Positions 16,255-23,445 of a stretch of DNA of 30,501 nt are shown here, in pieces. Under the pieces are notes generated by a model that did not search any database, was not told where the DNA came from, and saw nothing but the letters and a program-made list of their open reading frames with translations. The first letter of the stretch is position 1. Each line of letters opens with the position of its first letter. Location: assembly GCA_900771975.1 (NCBI GenBank), contig CAAGPV010000040.1, positions 1 through 30,501 on the forward strand. The letters are read 5' to 3'. The DNA comes from an uncultured Prevotella sp. (lineage in GTDB: Bacteria > Bacteroidota > Bacteroidia > Bacteroidales > Bacteroidaceae). Position numbers and translations under genes: made by a program.

Positions 16255-17067
16255 GTGAAAATAAAGGCTGTTTTGGATGCCCTTGAACGTTTCGCGCCTT
16301 TGCCCTTGCAGGAAGGCTTTGATAATGCCGGCCTGCAGGTAGGACTGACAGAGGCGGAAGTATCAGGGGCATTGTTGTGTTTAGATGTGACGGAAGCTAT
16401 TGTTGACGAAGCGATAGCAGAGGGTTGCAATCTGATAGTAGCTCATCATCCTTTGGTTTTTCATAAATTGGCACGGATTGCAGGCGAAGACTATGTGCAA
16501 CGTACGGTAGCAAAAGCTATCAAAAGCGATATAACGATAGTGGCTATGCACACCAATTTGGACGAAGCTGAGGGTGGAGTAAACTATAAAATAGCGCAAA
16601 AGATAGGCCTTGAAAGGGTGAAGTTCTTGGGAGCAGTCAAAGAAGTGACAGTTTCAAACCCATCTCCAGCAAAGGTGGTGCGTGGGGGAGTGGCTATAAT
16701 GGGAGAACTTCCCAAACCGATGGATGCGGAAACCTTTGTTCGGCTATTGAAGCAACGGTTTGGAGTAGCCTGTGTTCAAGCCAATGAGTTACTTTCTCGC
16801 AAAATAAAGAGAGTGGCCCTATGTGGTGGAGCTGGAGCGGAATTTAAAGATTTGGCAGTAGAGGCTGATGCCGATGCGTTTGTAACAGGAGAGATACGAT
16901 ATCATGAATTTTTTGGTTACGAACAAGTGATACAGTTATGTGCAATAGGTCATTATCAGAGCGAACGTTTTACAATGGAAATCTTTCGCGAAATTATTGA
17001 GCAGGATTGCCCTACAGTACGTTGTGTGATGACAAAACAATGCACCAATCCCATCCATTATCTATAA
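16255..17067 (+). CDS. Nif3-like dinuclear metal centre protein
   Basis: 270 residues starting at GTG 16255, which gives the family N-terminus (VKIKAVLDALERFAP). The metal ligands of the Nif3/YbgI (DUF34) family are present: HHP in LIVAHHPLVFH, Asp in HTNLDEAEGGVN, and His plus Glu in GHYQSERF near the C-terminus. Family members form toroidal hexamers with two metals per subunit. GTP cyclohydrolase-like or metal-insertion roles have been proposed but none is settled. The length is the short form without the inserted PII-like domain. The zinc-ribbon gene follows after 41 bases, a pairing common in Bacteroidota. Confidence 0.92.
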   Translation: MKIKAVLDALERFAPLPLQEGFDNAGLQVGLTEAEVSGALLCLDVTEAIVDEAIAEGCNLIVAHHPLVFHKLARIAGEDYVQRTVAKAIKSDITIVAMHTNLDEAEGGVNYKIAQKIGLERVKFLGAVKEVTVSNPSPAKVVRGGVAIMGELPKPMDAETFVRLLKQRFGVACVQANELLSRKIKRVALCGGAGAEFKDLAVEADADAFVTGEIRYHEFFGYEQVIQLCAIGHYQSERFTMEIFREIIEQDCPTVRCVMTKQCTNPIHYL

Positions 17068-17108
17068 GCAGAAGAAATAAAACAAATAACAGAAATAAAC
17101 GAATTGTT

Positions 17109-17948
17109 ATGGCAAAAAAAGATCCTAAAGACCTCTCTGTTGAGGAGAAGCTGAAAAATCTTTATCAGCTTCAGACTACTTTGTCGGCTATCGATGAAAA
17201 GCGTGCATTACGTGGTGAACTCCCACTTGAGGTGCAAGACTTGGAAGACGAAGTGGAAGGCTTGCGCACACGTGTGGAGAAAATAAAGAAAGAAATTGCA
17301 GAAATACAGTCAGCTATCACCCAAAAGAAAGGTGATATGCAGGTGGCTCAAGCGAGTGTAGAACGTTATCAGCAACAACTCGATGATGTAAAGAACAACC
17401 GTGAGTATGACACTCTGACAAAAGAAATAGATTTTCAAACCCTTGAAATACAGCTTTGTGAGAAGAAAATAAACGAAGCTGTGGCTAAGGTGGCCGAGAA
17501 AAAAGCCTATATGGCAGAAAGCGAAGAGCTGATAGAAGACCGCGAAAAAGCCCTTGAGGAAAAACGTAGTGAGCTTGATGATATTATGCAGGAAACTCGT
17601 GAAGAGGAGAACCGGCTAAAGGCAAAGGCTCAAGAGATAGAATCCCATATAGAAACCCGTTTGCTGACTTCGTTTAAGCGGATACGTAAGGGCGCTCACA
17701 ACGGCTTAGGCATCGTTTATGTTCAACGTGATGCTTGTGGCGGTTGTTTCAACAAGATTCCACCTCAGCGCCAATTGGACATCAAAATGCACAAGAAGAT
17801 TATTCCTTGTGAATATTGTGGCCGTATCTTGATAGATCCAGAGTTGGCAGGTGTAAAGATTGAAACACCTGTAGAAGAGAAACCTAAGCGCCGTAGCACC
17901 CGCAAGTCAACAAAGAAAACAACAGATACACCGGAAGCCTCAGAATAG
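17109..17948 (+). CDS. Coiled-coil protein with C4 zinc ribbon
   Basis: 279 residues from ATG 17109; the longer frame from 17007 overlaps the nif3-like gene and lacks family sequence. Residues about 10-180 are a long coiled coil rich in E, K and Q. They are followed by a zinc ribbon with two Cys pairs (CGGC and CEYC, about 25 residues apart), then a basic tail (KPKRRSTRKSTKKTT). This is the C4-type zinc-ribbon family found beside nif3-like genes; it resembles the chlamydial CT398 fold. Its role is unknown, though a nucleic-acid or secretion-associated chaperone function has been suggested for relatives. Confidence 0.88.
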   Translation: MAKKDPKDLSVEEKLKNLYQLQTTLSAIDEKRALRGELPLEVQDLEDEVEGLRTRVEKIKKEIAEIQSAITQKKGDMQVAQASVERYQQQLDDVKNNREYDTLTKEIDFQTLEIQLCEKKINEAVAKVAEKKAYMAESEELIEDREKALEEKRSELDDIMQETREEENRLKAKAQEIESHIETRLLTSFKRIRKGAHNGLGIVYVQRDACGGCFNKIPPQRQLDIKMHKKIIPCEYCGRILIDPELAGVKIETPVEEKPKRRSTRKSTKKTTDTPEASE

Positions 17949-17979
17949 GTAGATGGGATAGACACACTGTAGAAATACA

Positions 17980-18040
17980 ATATAAAGAGGGCGTGGTAAG
18001 GATCTAATATCCATAACCACGCCCTCTTTATATGTTTTTT
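17980..18040. terminator. Strong intrinsic terminator between convergent genes
   Basis: An 18-bp perfect stem (arms 17980-17997 and 18016-18033) contains a GC-rich core GAGGGCGTGGT. Inside the loop a second short stem GGAT/ATCC (18000-18003, 18009-18012) extends the hairpin. T6 follows at 18035-18040, serving the zinc-ribbon gene; the stop codon of the cupin gene overlaps this tract, so it can also end minus-strand transcription. Confidence 0.9.
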
Positions 18041-18488
18041 ACCAATTTACTTTGTCTTGTGATATCACTCCGTCAATGGCATCTTCTTGGGTAAAAGTAT
18101 TGCCACGGTACTGAACACAGAGCATTATAAGAGGTGATGTGCCATTGTTGCGAATAGAACGAAGTCCGTTAGGAGCCACTCTTACGACACTTCCTTCCTG
18201 TATAGGGAAGATGTTTCCGTCTACTTGAAATTCGCCTTTCCCGCTTAAAAAGAAATACAATTCTTCATGGTTTTTGTGAGAGTGGAGGAAGCCGGTTTCT
18301 GTATTGGGCTGAAAACATTGGAAGGAAAATTCGCCTCCTGTAGCATTGACAGCTTTCCCACCAAATACTTTGCCTGGTATACGCATGTCTGGTCCGAGTT
18401 CTAATACATAGTTAGACAATTCATTTAATTTGCCAAAATCGACTGCGGTAAAATTGTCCGCTTTTTTAATCGTTTTAATCTCGCTCAT
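18039..18488 (-). CDS. Cupin-domain protein
   Basis: 149 residues forming one cupin barrel. Motif 1 is visible as H-x-H-x4-E (HSHKNHEE), followed by LYFFLSGKGEFQVDG, and motif 2 region is weaker (PNGLRSIRN), so the metal site may be partly altered. No enzyme function can be assigned; small cupins of this kind are often sugar- or aromatic-binding or quercetinase-like. It is divergent from an HxlR regulator with 227 bases between, a usual arrangement for a regulator and its target. Confidence 0.85.
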   Translation of the reverse strand: MSEIKTIKKADNFTAVDFGKLNELSNYVLELGPDMRIPGKVFGGKAVNATGGEFSFQCFQPNTETGFLHSHKNHEELYFFLSGKGEFQVDGNIFPIQEGSVVRVAPNGLRSIRNNGTSPLIMLCVQYRGNTFTQEDAIDGVISQDKVNW

Positions 18489-18528
18489 TTTAAAATTCGT
18501 TTATTAATAAATAATGTTTAATTGACTG

Positions 18529-18559
18529 CAAAATTAGGCGAAAAATTGTGATTGGACAA
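18529..18559 (-). promoter_or_regulatory. Promoter of the cupin gene
   Basis: TAATTTTG (18536-18529) on the minus strand with TTG (18559-18557) 20 bases upstream fits the Bacteroidota consensus apart from CTTG in place of TTTG. Confidence 0.6.
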
Positions 18560-18580
18560 GAAGGCACTTTTTGGTGGATA

Positions 18581-18708
18581 AGTTACTTTTGGGTAACTAA
18601 TGCTGATTATCAAACCCCTTGTTTTTTGGAAATTAACAATCAATAACCATTTGTTGTGAGAGCTATTGTGGAAAGTTAGTTACATTTATAGCCTAATATT
18701 GATAATCA
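18581..18708. promoter_or_regulatory. Candidate operators between cupin and HxlR genes
   Basis: An inverted repeat AGTTAC-N6-GTAACT (18581-18598) leads directly into TAATGCTGATTATCA (18598-18612). A near copy, TAATATTGATAATCA, lies at 18694-18708, again with an AGTTAC upstream (18678-18683). The two 15-mers match at 12 positions and each ends in a TGAT-N-ATCA palindrome. One copy is just upstream of the cupin promoter and the other is 7 bases before the HxlR start, so HxlR binding is a reasonable guess. Confidence 0.5.
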
Positions 18709-18715
18709 GAAAGAT

Positions 18716-19078
18716 ATGAAATATTTAGTAAAAGACCCATATTTCCCGCAGTGCCCTATCTGCAATGTGTTGTCACACATTGCAGATAAGTGGTCGCTAT
18801 TGGTAATCTATGAACTCAACAAAGAAGAAAAGATGCGTTTTGGCACATTGAAAAAGCAAATACCAGACATCTCCCAAAAGATGCTTACAAGCACGTTGAG
18901 AACATTGGAAATGGATGGGTATGTGTATCGTAAAGCATATGCAGAAGTGCCCCCAAGGGTAGAGTATATGCTCACGGAACGTGCTAAGTCTCTATTGCCG
19001 ATCATAGAACAACTGATAGATTGGGCGAGCCATAATATGTCTGCCATTATGCGCGACAGACAACGTTTTATCGTCTGA
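18716..19078 (+). CDS. HxlR family winged-helix regulator
   Basis: 120 residues. The family signature is clear: CPICNVLSHIADKWSLLVIYEL near the N-terminus, then FGTLKKQIPDISQKMLTSTLR as the recognition region and the wing MDGYVYRKAYAEVPPRVEY. HxlR proteins are dimeric repressors or activators that often respond to aldehydes, quinones or redox through the N-terminal Cys; Cys18 and Cys21 (PQCPIC area) could serve. It probably controls the divergent cupin gene and itself through the repeats at 18581-18708. Confidence 0.92.
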   Translation: MKYLVKDPYFPQCPICNVLSHIADKWSLLVIYELNKEEKMRFGTLKKQIPDISQKMLTSTLRTLEMDGYVYRKAYAEVPPRVEYMLTERAKSLLPIIEQLIDWASHNMSAIMRDRQRFIV

Positions 19079-19117
19079 TAGAAGACGGGGGTGTGAGCGA
19101 AATATGAGCCACAAGGC

Positions 19118-19639
19118 CTATAATCCGCATTCTTTATATAGAATCTCTTTAGCTTCGTTTATTTCTTTAAACATGTATGGACCTACTGTCTTTTGCTCTT
19201 CAAATAGTTGCAATAGGATTTACTCGGCTTGTTGCACGGAACTATCCCCTAAGTTTTGACGAAAAAAATTACGGACAAATTCTATTTCTGAGTGCATGGT
19301 ACGACCATTAACTTTAATGATATAAGCTGAGAGTACCAACAAACAGTAGATGAATGAACTGCGTGTCCCGTCATAAAATTGCTACTAATCAGAAAAATTA
19401 CCGAAGTTTCCTGAATGGAAATGTTGATTGTTGTGGACATTCTCCTGATTGTCTATTTTGTTATACCCAGTGAAAAGATATGTTAAAGCAATCCATATTC
19501 CGTAACCTAATGCGGCTCCCCAACCAATGCTTTCCCAAGAAACAGTACTCCTAAAGCATAGTAAAGCACCAAGCAAAGCCAAAAGCCATTTTTTAATATT
19601 TCGTAGATTGATGTAATTGATAATAAGTACTCTAAGCAA
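19118..19639 (-). pseudogene. Decayed TerB/DnaJ-domain protein gene
   Basis: One reading frame runs the whole length but is broken by stops. The first 84 codons (19639-19385) give a membrane-type N-terminus (KKWLLALLGALL, GWGAALGYGIW) and end in two stops, TAG TAG. The same frame continues with a TerB-like segment (LLVLSAYIIKVNGRTMHSEI, then EFVRNFFRQNLGD), hits TAA after QQAE, then continues ILLQLFEEQKTVGPYMF and EINEAKEILYKECGL to a final TAG. The last piece resembles the end of a J-domain, so most of the TerB core and the J-domain appear deleted. The intact family has about 250 residues. The assignment is from recalled family sequence, not a search. Confidence 0.7.
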
Positions 19640-19715
19640 AATAAAGCTAATTTATTAACTTATATTTATGTAAAGAAAATTGATTAGTAGTAATATAGAT
19701 AAATAGTAGAAATTG

Positions 19716-20165
19716 TTAAATATTTTGATAGTCTGGAAGGTCATTAAGAAAAAAGTATCTTTGATGTTCATAATCCATTTTGCAATAATAGGATTCAATA
19801 CCGTTGCTAACAACCAAATAGTCGACATGCAGCAGAAAATTGTAGGCGGAAATTTGGTCAAAAACTTTTTGGGTGATGGCTATGGTAGGGGCTTTGTACT
19901 CAACAATCATTTTAGGATGAAGCAAATTGTCATACAAAACACTGTCTGCCCGAACCGTTTTATTTCCAATGTGTAAAGGAACTTCGTTGGCAAGAAGCGT
20001 GGCCGGATAACCTTTGTGCTCCACTAAGAAATGGATAAAATGTTGTCGAACCCATTCTTCAGGAGTCAAGGCAACATATTTTCGACGAAGTATGTCGAAA
20101 ATTGACCGCTTGCCAAAAGTCTCCCGTACTTTTATCGGATATGGAGGAAGGTTAAGTCGAATCAT
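19716..20165 (-). CDS. Stand-alone HsdR N-terminal-like nuclease domain protein
   Basis: 149 residues from ATG 20165. The frame reaches 20228, but that start would cross the promoter and the holA start. The PD-(D/E)xK nuclease core is visible: Asp in VRADSVLYDN and Glu-x-Lys in MIVEYKAP, followed by QISAYNFLLHVDYLVVSNG. This is the domain found at the N-terminus of type I restriction HsdR subunits, but no helicase, HsdM or HsdS gene is present. Its place next to holA recurs in Bacteroidota, suggesting a housekeeping DNA role (inference). Its promoter is shared with holA in a 28-bp palindrome. Confidence 0.82.
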   Translation of the reverse strand: MIRLNLPPYPIKVRETFGKRSIFDILRRKYVALTPEEWVRQHFIHFLVEHKGYPATLLANEVPLHIGNKTVRADSVLYDNLLHPKMIVEYKAPTIAITQKVFDQISAYNFLLHVDYLVVSNGIESYYCKMDYEHQRYFFLNDLPDYQNI

Positions 20166-20192
20166 TTTATTACCTTTGCAAAGGTAATAAAA
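20165..20192. promoter_or_regulatory. 28-bp perfect palindrome carrying two opposed -7 elements
   Basis: A perfect palindrome built around TTACCTTTG/CAAAGGTAA. It contains TACCTTTG on the plus strand (20171-20178) and on the minus strand (20186-20179), both fitting TAnnTTTG. A matching TTTG for the minus strand lies at 20209-20206, 19 bases upstream, inside the first codons of holA. None is seen for the plus strand. The palindrome fills almost the whole gap between the start codons of the HsdR_N-like gene (20165) and holA (20199), so both messages would have very short leaders. Confidence 0.8.
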
Positions 20193-20198
20193 ATAACA

Positions 20199-21227
20199 AT
20201 GCCAGCAAAACAAGGAACAACTTTCCAACAGATCATGACCGATCTGAAAGCACGTCGCTTTTCACCTATTTATATATTAGAAGGTGAAGAGTCTTATTAT
20301 ATAGATAAAATTGCTGACTATATTGCCGAAAATGTACTTACCTCAGAAGAACGGGATTTTAATCAGACCATTGTCTTTGGATCAGATACCACAGATGTGG
20401 CAGTAACGGATATTGCCCGTCGCTACCCAATGATGTCAAAATATCAAGTGGTAATAGTGAAAGAGGCACAAACAATTAAATCGTTAGACCATCTGACAAA
20501 ATACGTTGAACACCCAATGGCATCAACCATCTTAGTGTGGTGCTATAAAAATGGAAAGATTGATGGTAAGAGAAAACTTATTACCGCTGCTCGAGCAAGA
20601 GGGGTTGTTTTCGAAAGTGACAAGGTAAAAGAGTATAATCTGAATTCTTTTGTAGTAAATTATTTGAAAGCCGAAGGGGTATCTATAGATCCTAAGGCCA
20701 GCCAAATGATAGCAGATCATATTGGATCAGACCTTAATAGGTTGACTTCAGAATTAGACAAATTGCTTATTGCTTTGTCGTCTCAAACAGAAAAGAGAAT
20801 TACAGCAGAACTCGTTGAGGAAAAAATAGGAATAAGTAAGGATTTTAATGATTACGAGCTCTTGAATGCTATCCAAAAAAAAGATGTTTTAAAGGCAAAT
20901 CAGATTATCAATTATTTTGACAGTATACCCAACTCGAAGAATATATACCAGAGTATACCAAAGCTCTTTAGTTTTTTTCAAGCTTTACTCATTATTCAAA
21001 ACAGCCCCCAATCACGCTCAGAAAATGGCATAAAAACTTTATTGGGGTTGAAGGATGCATGGAGGGTAAAGTATTATTTGACAGCTTTGAGTTTGTATCC
21101 AATGGCCAAGACGTTAGCTATTATTTCTAAGTTGCGTGAAATAGATAACAAACTAAAGGGAAATGGAAGTAAAAATACCTCAACAGGAGAGCTAATGAGG
21201 GAATTAATCTTCTTTATTCTGCACTAA
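20199..21227 (+). CDS. holA: DNA polymerase III subunit delta
   Basis: 342 residues. Delta is the wrench subunit of the clamp loader that opens the sliding clamp. The family start FQQIMTDLKARRFSPIYILE, then GEESYYIDKIADYI, and the later SDLNRLTSELDKL segment identify it; length is normal. As expected for delta, there is no functional Walker A motif. The gene seems to be transcribed from the palindromic promoter shared with the divergent nuclease-domain gene, with a leader of only about 15 bases. It is followed by a weak terminator and 780 bases of non-coding DNA. Confidence 0.92.
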   Translation: MPAKQGTTFQQIMTDLKARRFSPIYILEGEESYYIDKIADYIAENVLTSEERDFNQTIVFGSDTTDVAVTDIARRYPMMSKYQVVIVKEAQTIKSLDHLTKYVEHPMASTILVWCYKNGKIDGKRKLITAARARGVVFESDKVKEYNLNSFVVNYLKAEGVSIDPKASQMIADHIGSDLNRLTSELDKLLIALSSQTEKRITAELVEEKIGISKDFNDYELLNAIQKKDVLKANQIINYFDSIPNSKNIYQSIPKLFSFFQALLIIQNSPQSRSENGIKTLLGLKDAWRVKYYLTALSLYPMAKTLAIISKLREIDNKLKGNGSKNTSTGELMRELIFFILH

Positions 21228-21273
21228 TTTGCGCAAAATAAGGAGCTTGAATACTTTTTTAGAGCCAAAAATG

Positions 21274-21298
21274 GCATATTTCAAGATGCTTTTTTTTT
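21274..21298 (+). terminator. Weak terminator after holA
   Basis: GCAT (21274-21277) and ATGC (21286-21289) form a short stem with an 8-base loop, followed by nine T. The short stem makes this only a possible terminator. Confidence 0.35.
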
Positions 21299-21927
21299 AA
21301 GATAAAAAGCACAAAATCAGTAGATTAGTTGTAAATAAACCCATCCAAAACTCGCATATTTTTGTTAGCCTTAACGAGTGGCCAGAAATATGCTTGTTTT
21401 GCTTAAAAAGAGTATTCTTGATGCAGTCGAGTTCACTTTTTATATTTATTAAGATTTAACGATGTAAATATTGAATAGTAAAGTTGAAAGGTATGAATTT
21501 AAATACGCAAATAAGAAGCACAAAATCACAGAATGAAAAGCGGATATTAAAATGTAAACATATAAACAAAATGATAAGTGTTTAAATTTTAAAACGTAAA
21601 TGAATAAACATGCAGCAGAGTATAATGTTGTGCAAACGCCTTACAATCAGAGAATTATCGCAGAATACAAGGTTTAAAGATAGGTTTTTATAATTATAAA
21701 CAGACCAGAATCATTACTTTTATAGTATACGCTATGAATTTAATGGATATAATCCGTTATTAGCCAAAATCTTGTGCGTTTCTGATAAAGCTTGGCTCCA
21801 TAGTGTGTACAAATGTGAAATTTACAAATTAAAACTACTAATCACAGTTTTTGATAATACACAAACGTAAATTTAAATATTTAAAAAGTAAAATTAAAAT
21901 TTTTCTTTGTATACACCCATTCTGCGA

Positions 21928-21959
21928 TTTGCATATTTGAATTTTTTTGTTTAACTTTG
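21928..21959 (+). promoter_or_regulatory. Promoter of the XRE-type regulator
   Basis: TTTG (21928-21931), 20 bases, TAACTTTG (21952-21959): a full consensus match, with a leader of about 45 bases. GCATATTT (21931-21938), one of the repeated octamers of this region, lies inside the spacer and could be a site for autoregulation. Confidence 0.75.
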
Positions 21960-22009
21960 TAAAATCATAATTATTAGGGTATAATAAGCCTAAAAACCGC
22001 TTTTTATAT

Positions 22010-22471
22010 ATGAAAGATAGGATTAAAGAGTTAATGGAAAGACAGCATATGTCTCAAAAAACATTTGCAGAAGTACTTAATATTTCTACTGGTTCACTTA
22101 GTGGTATTTTTACAGGGAGGACCCGTCCTACCTTAAACATAGTAGAAGCCATAAGAAATAAATTTCCCAAAATCAATTTGGATTGGCTAATTTTTGGCCA
22201 AGGGCCTATGTATTTAGATGAGTCTACAGACAATAACTCTGTTAGTAACGTTATAACGTCATCTTCAATCGACAAACAAATGACCTCTAACGAACAGCCT
22301 ACCCTATTTGGTTCTCAAAAAACATCGAGTTTTGATGATAGTGTTCCAAATACACCAAATAATTCCATAAATACTGTTGTGAAATATATTGACAAACAGG
22401 AACGTAAGATTACAGAAATCAGAATATTTTATGATGATCAGACATGGGAGACTTTTTTACCCAAGAAGTAA
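22010..22471 (+). CDS. XRE/CI-like helix-turn-helix regulator
   Basis: 153 residues. The N-terminal helix-turn-helix is clear (MSQKTFAEVLNISTGSLSGI, then FTGRTRPTLNIVEAIRNKFP), followed by DWLIFGQGPMY, the end of the Bacteroidota type of this domain. The middle (75-125) is polar and disordered, and a short C-terminal piece (ITEIRIFYDDQTWETFLP) is conserved-looking, possibly an oligomerisation strand. No peptidase or phage neighbours are present, so its targets are unknown; it may control itself or the downstream pyrK-pyrD genes, from which it is separated by a terminator. Confidence 0.88.
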   Translation: MKDRIKELMERQHMSQKTFAEVLNISTGSLSGIFTGRTRPTLNIVEAIRNKFPKINLDWLIFGQGPMYLDESTDNNSVSNVITSSSIDKQMTSNEQPTLFGSQKTSSFDDSVPNTPNNSINTVVKYIDKQERKITEIRIFYDDQTWETFLPKK

Positions 22472-22513
22472 CAAGAAAGTGAATCAAAAAGTCTCACTTG
22501 CTTGTTTGTTTTT
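22472..22513 (+). terminator. Intrinsic terminator after the XRE-type gene
   Basis: CAAG-A-AAGTGA pairs with TCACTT-G-CTTG (arms 22472-22482 and 22494-22504) around an 11-base loop, followed by TTTGTTTTT. It starts next to the stop codon. Confidence 0.6.
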
Positions 22514-22577
22514 AGATTTTCATAATACTCTTTGCCAATTTTCTGGTTTCAGCGATCTTCTTGAAATTTCTTTTTTG

Positions 22578-22594
22578 TAACTTTGTCAAAGTTA
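22578..22594 (+). promoter_or_regulatory. pyrK promoter -7 element inside a 17-bp palindrome
   Basis: TAACTTTG (22578-22585) fits the -7 consensus for pyrK and is mirrored after one base by CAAAGTTA (22587-22594), giving a perfect 17-bp palindrome. A -33 TTTG at the right spacing is not evident for either strand. Confidence 0.55.
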
Positions 22595-22612
22595 TAAATA
22601 AATACATTGTTG

Positions 22613-23383
22613 ATGAAAAAGAAAGTTTTAGATCTCAAAGTTGTCGCCAAGAAATGTATTAATGACCATTTTGTCTTGCTTAAATTGACTTGTGATACAC
22701 CTTTATGTGGTATTCTTCCTGGTCAATTTGTTGAAATTAGAATTGAAGGGAATGCTCCAACATTTCTTCGTCGCCCAATTTCGGTAAATTTTGTAGATGA
22801 GGTTAACAATCAATTATGGCTTTTAATAGCAGTGGTTGGTAAAGGAACCAAATGGCTCTCCAGCGTTCATACAGGGGAGAAGATTAATTGTATTTTGCCA
22901 TTGGGGAACGGCTTTACTATGCCTAATGATCCGTCAGAAGAGATTCTTTTAATTGGAGGCGGGGTCGGTGTGGCCCCTTTATTGTATTTTGGTAAAAAAC
23001 TTAAAGATTTTGGAGCAATACCCACTTTTTTGTTGGGAGCAAAAACAGCATCAGATTTGTTAGAAATTGATTTGTTCAAAACGTTGGGGAATGTATATAT
23101 TACGACAGAAGACGGTTCTTTAGGGGAAACAGGATATGTTACCAACCATTCCGTTTTACAAACCCACCATTTCGATAAAATAGCTACTTGTGGTCCTAAA
23201 CCAATGATGAAAGCTGTAGCCAATTATGCAAAAAGAGTAGGTTTGGCTTGTGAAGCTTCTTTAGAAAACATGATGGCTTGTGGTTTGGGAGCATGTCTAT
23301 GTTGCGTAGAGAAAACCAGTAAAGGAAATCTTTGTGTATGTAAAGAAGGTCCTGTTTTTGATACGAATAATCTTTTATGGTAA
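22613..23383 (+). CDS. pyrK: Dihydroorotate dehydrogenase electron-transfer subunit
   Basis: 256 residues from ATG 22613; the two TTG codons before it are unlikely starts. PyrK carries FAD and a [2Fe-2S] cluster and passes electrons from dihydroorotate, oxidised by PyrD, to NAD+. It shows the FAD-binding FLRRPISVN, the nucleotide-binding GGGVGVAPLLYFGK and the cluster ligands CGLGACLCC plus a later Cys before KEGPVF. The cluster loop has additional cysteines (LCC, CVC) beyond the usual four. It lies 62 bases before pyrD and shares its direction. Confidence 0.94.
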   Translation: MKKKVLDLKVVAKKCINDHFVLLKLTCDTPLCGILPGQFVEIRIEGNAPTFLRRPISVNFVDEVNNQLWLLIAVVGKGTKWLSSVHTGEKINCILPLGNGFTMPNDPSEEILLIGGGVGVAPLLYFGKKLKDFGAIPTFLLGAKTASDLLEIDLFKTLGNVYITTEDGSLGETGYVTNHSVLQTHHFDKIATCGPKPMMKAVANYAKRVGLACEASLENMMACGLGACLCCVEKTSKGNLCVCKEGPVFDTNNLLW

Positions 23384-23445
23384 TTGAAGCGTCTTTAAGA
23401 TCAACTGGTTTTACTATGTAATATGTAAAATAAAATGATTGAATT

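Larger units (their letters stand above)
21228..22009. other. 780-bp AT-rich non-coding stretch
   Basis: No credible gene: all frames are broken by frequent stops. It holds the weak terminator at 21274-21298; GCATATTT at 21274, 21354 and 21931 with an inverted copy AAATATGC at 21386-21393; a 13-bp direct repeat AAGCACAAAATCA at 21307-21319 and 21516-21528; and the promoter of the XRE-type regulator at 21928-21959. Confidence 0.7.

Noticed and set aside
19118..19639. Programmed stop-codon readthrough in the TerB/DnaJ frame
   Set aside because: There are three separate internal stops, two adjacent, plus an apparent deletion of the J-domain; decay is simpler.
19716..20165. Part of a type I restriction-modification system
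   Set aside because: Only the HsdR N-terminal-like domain is present; no helicase, methylase or specificity gene lies nearby.
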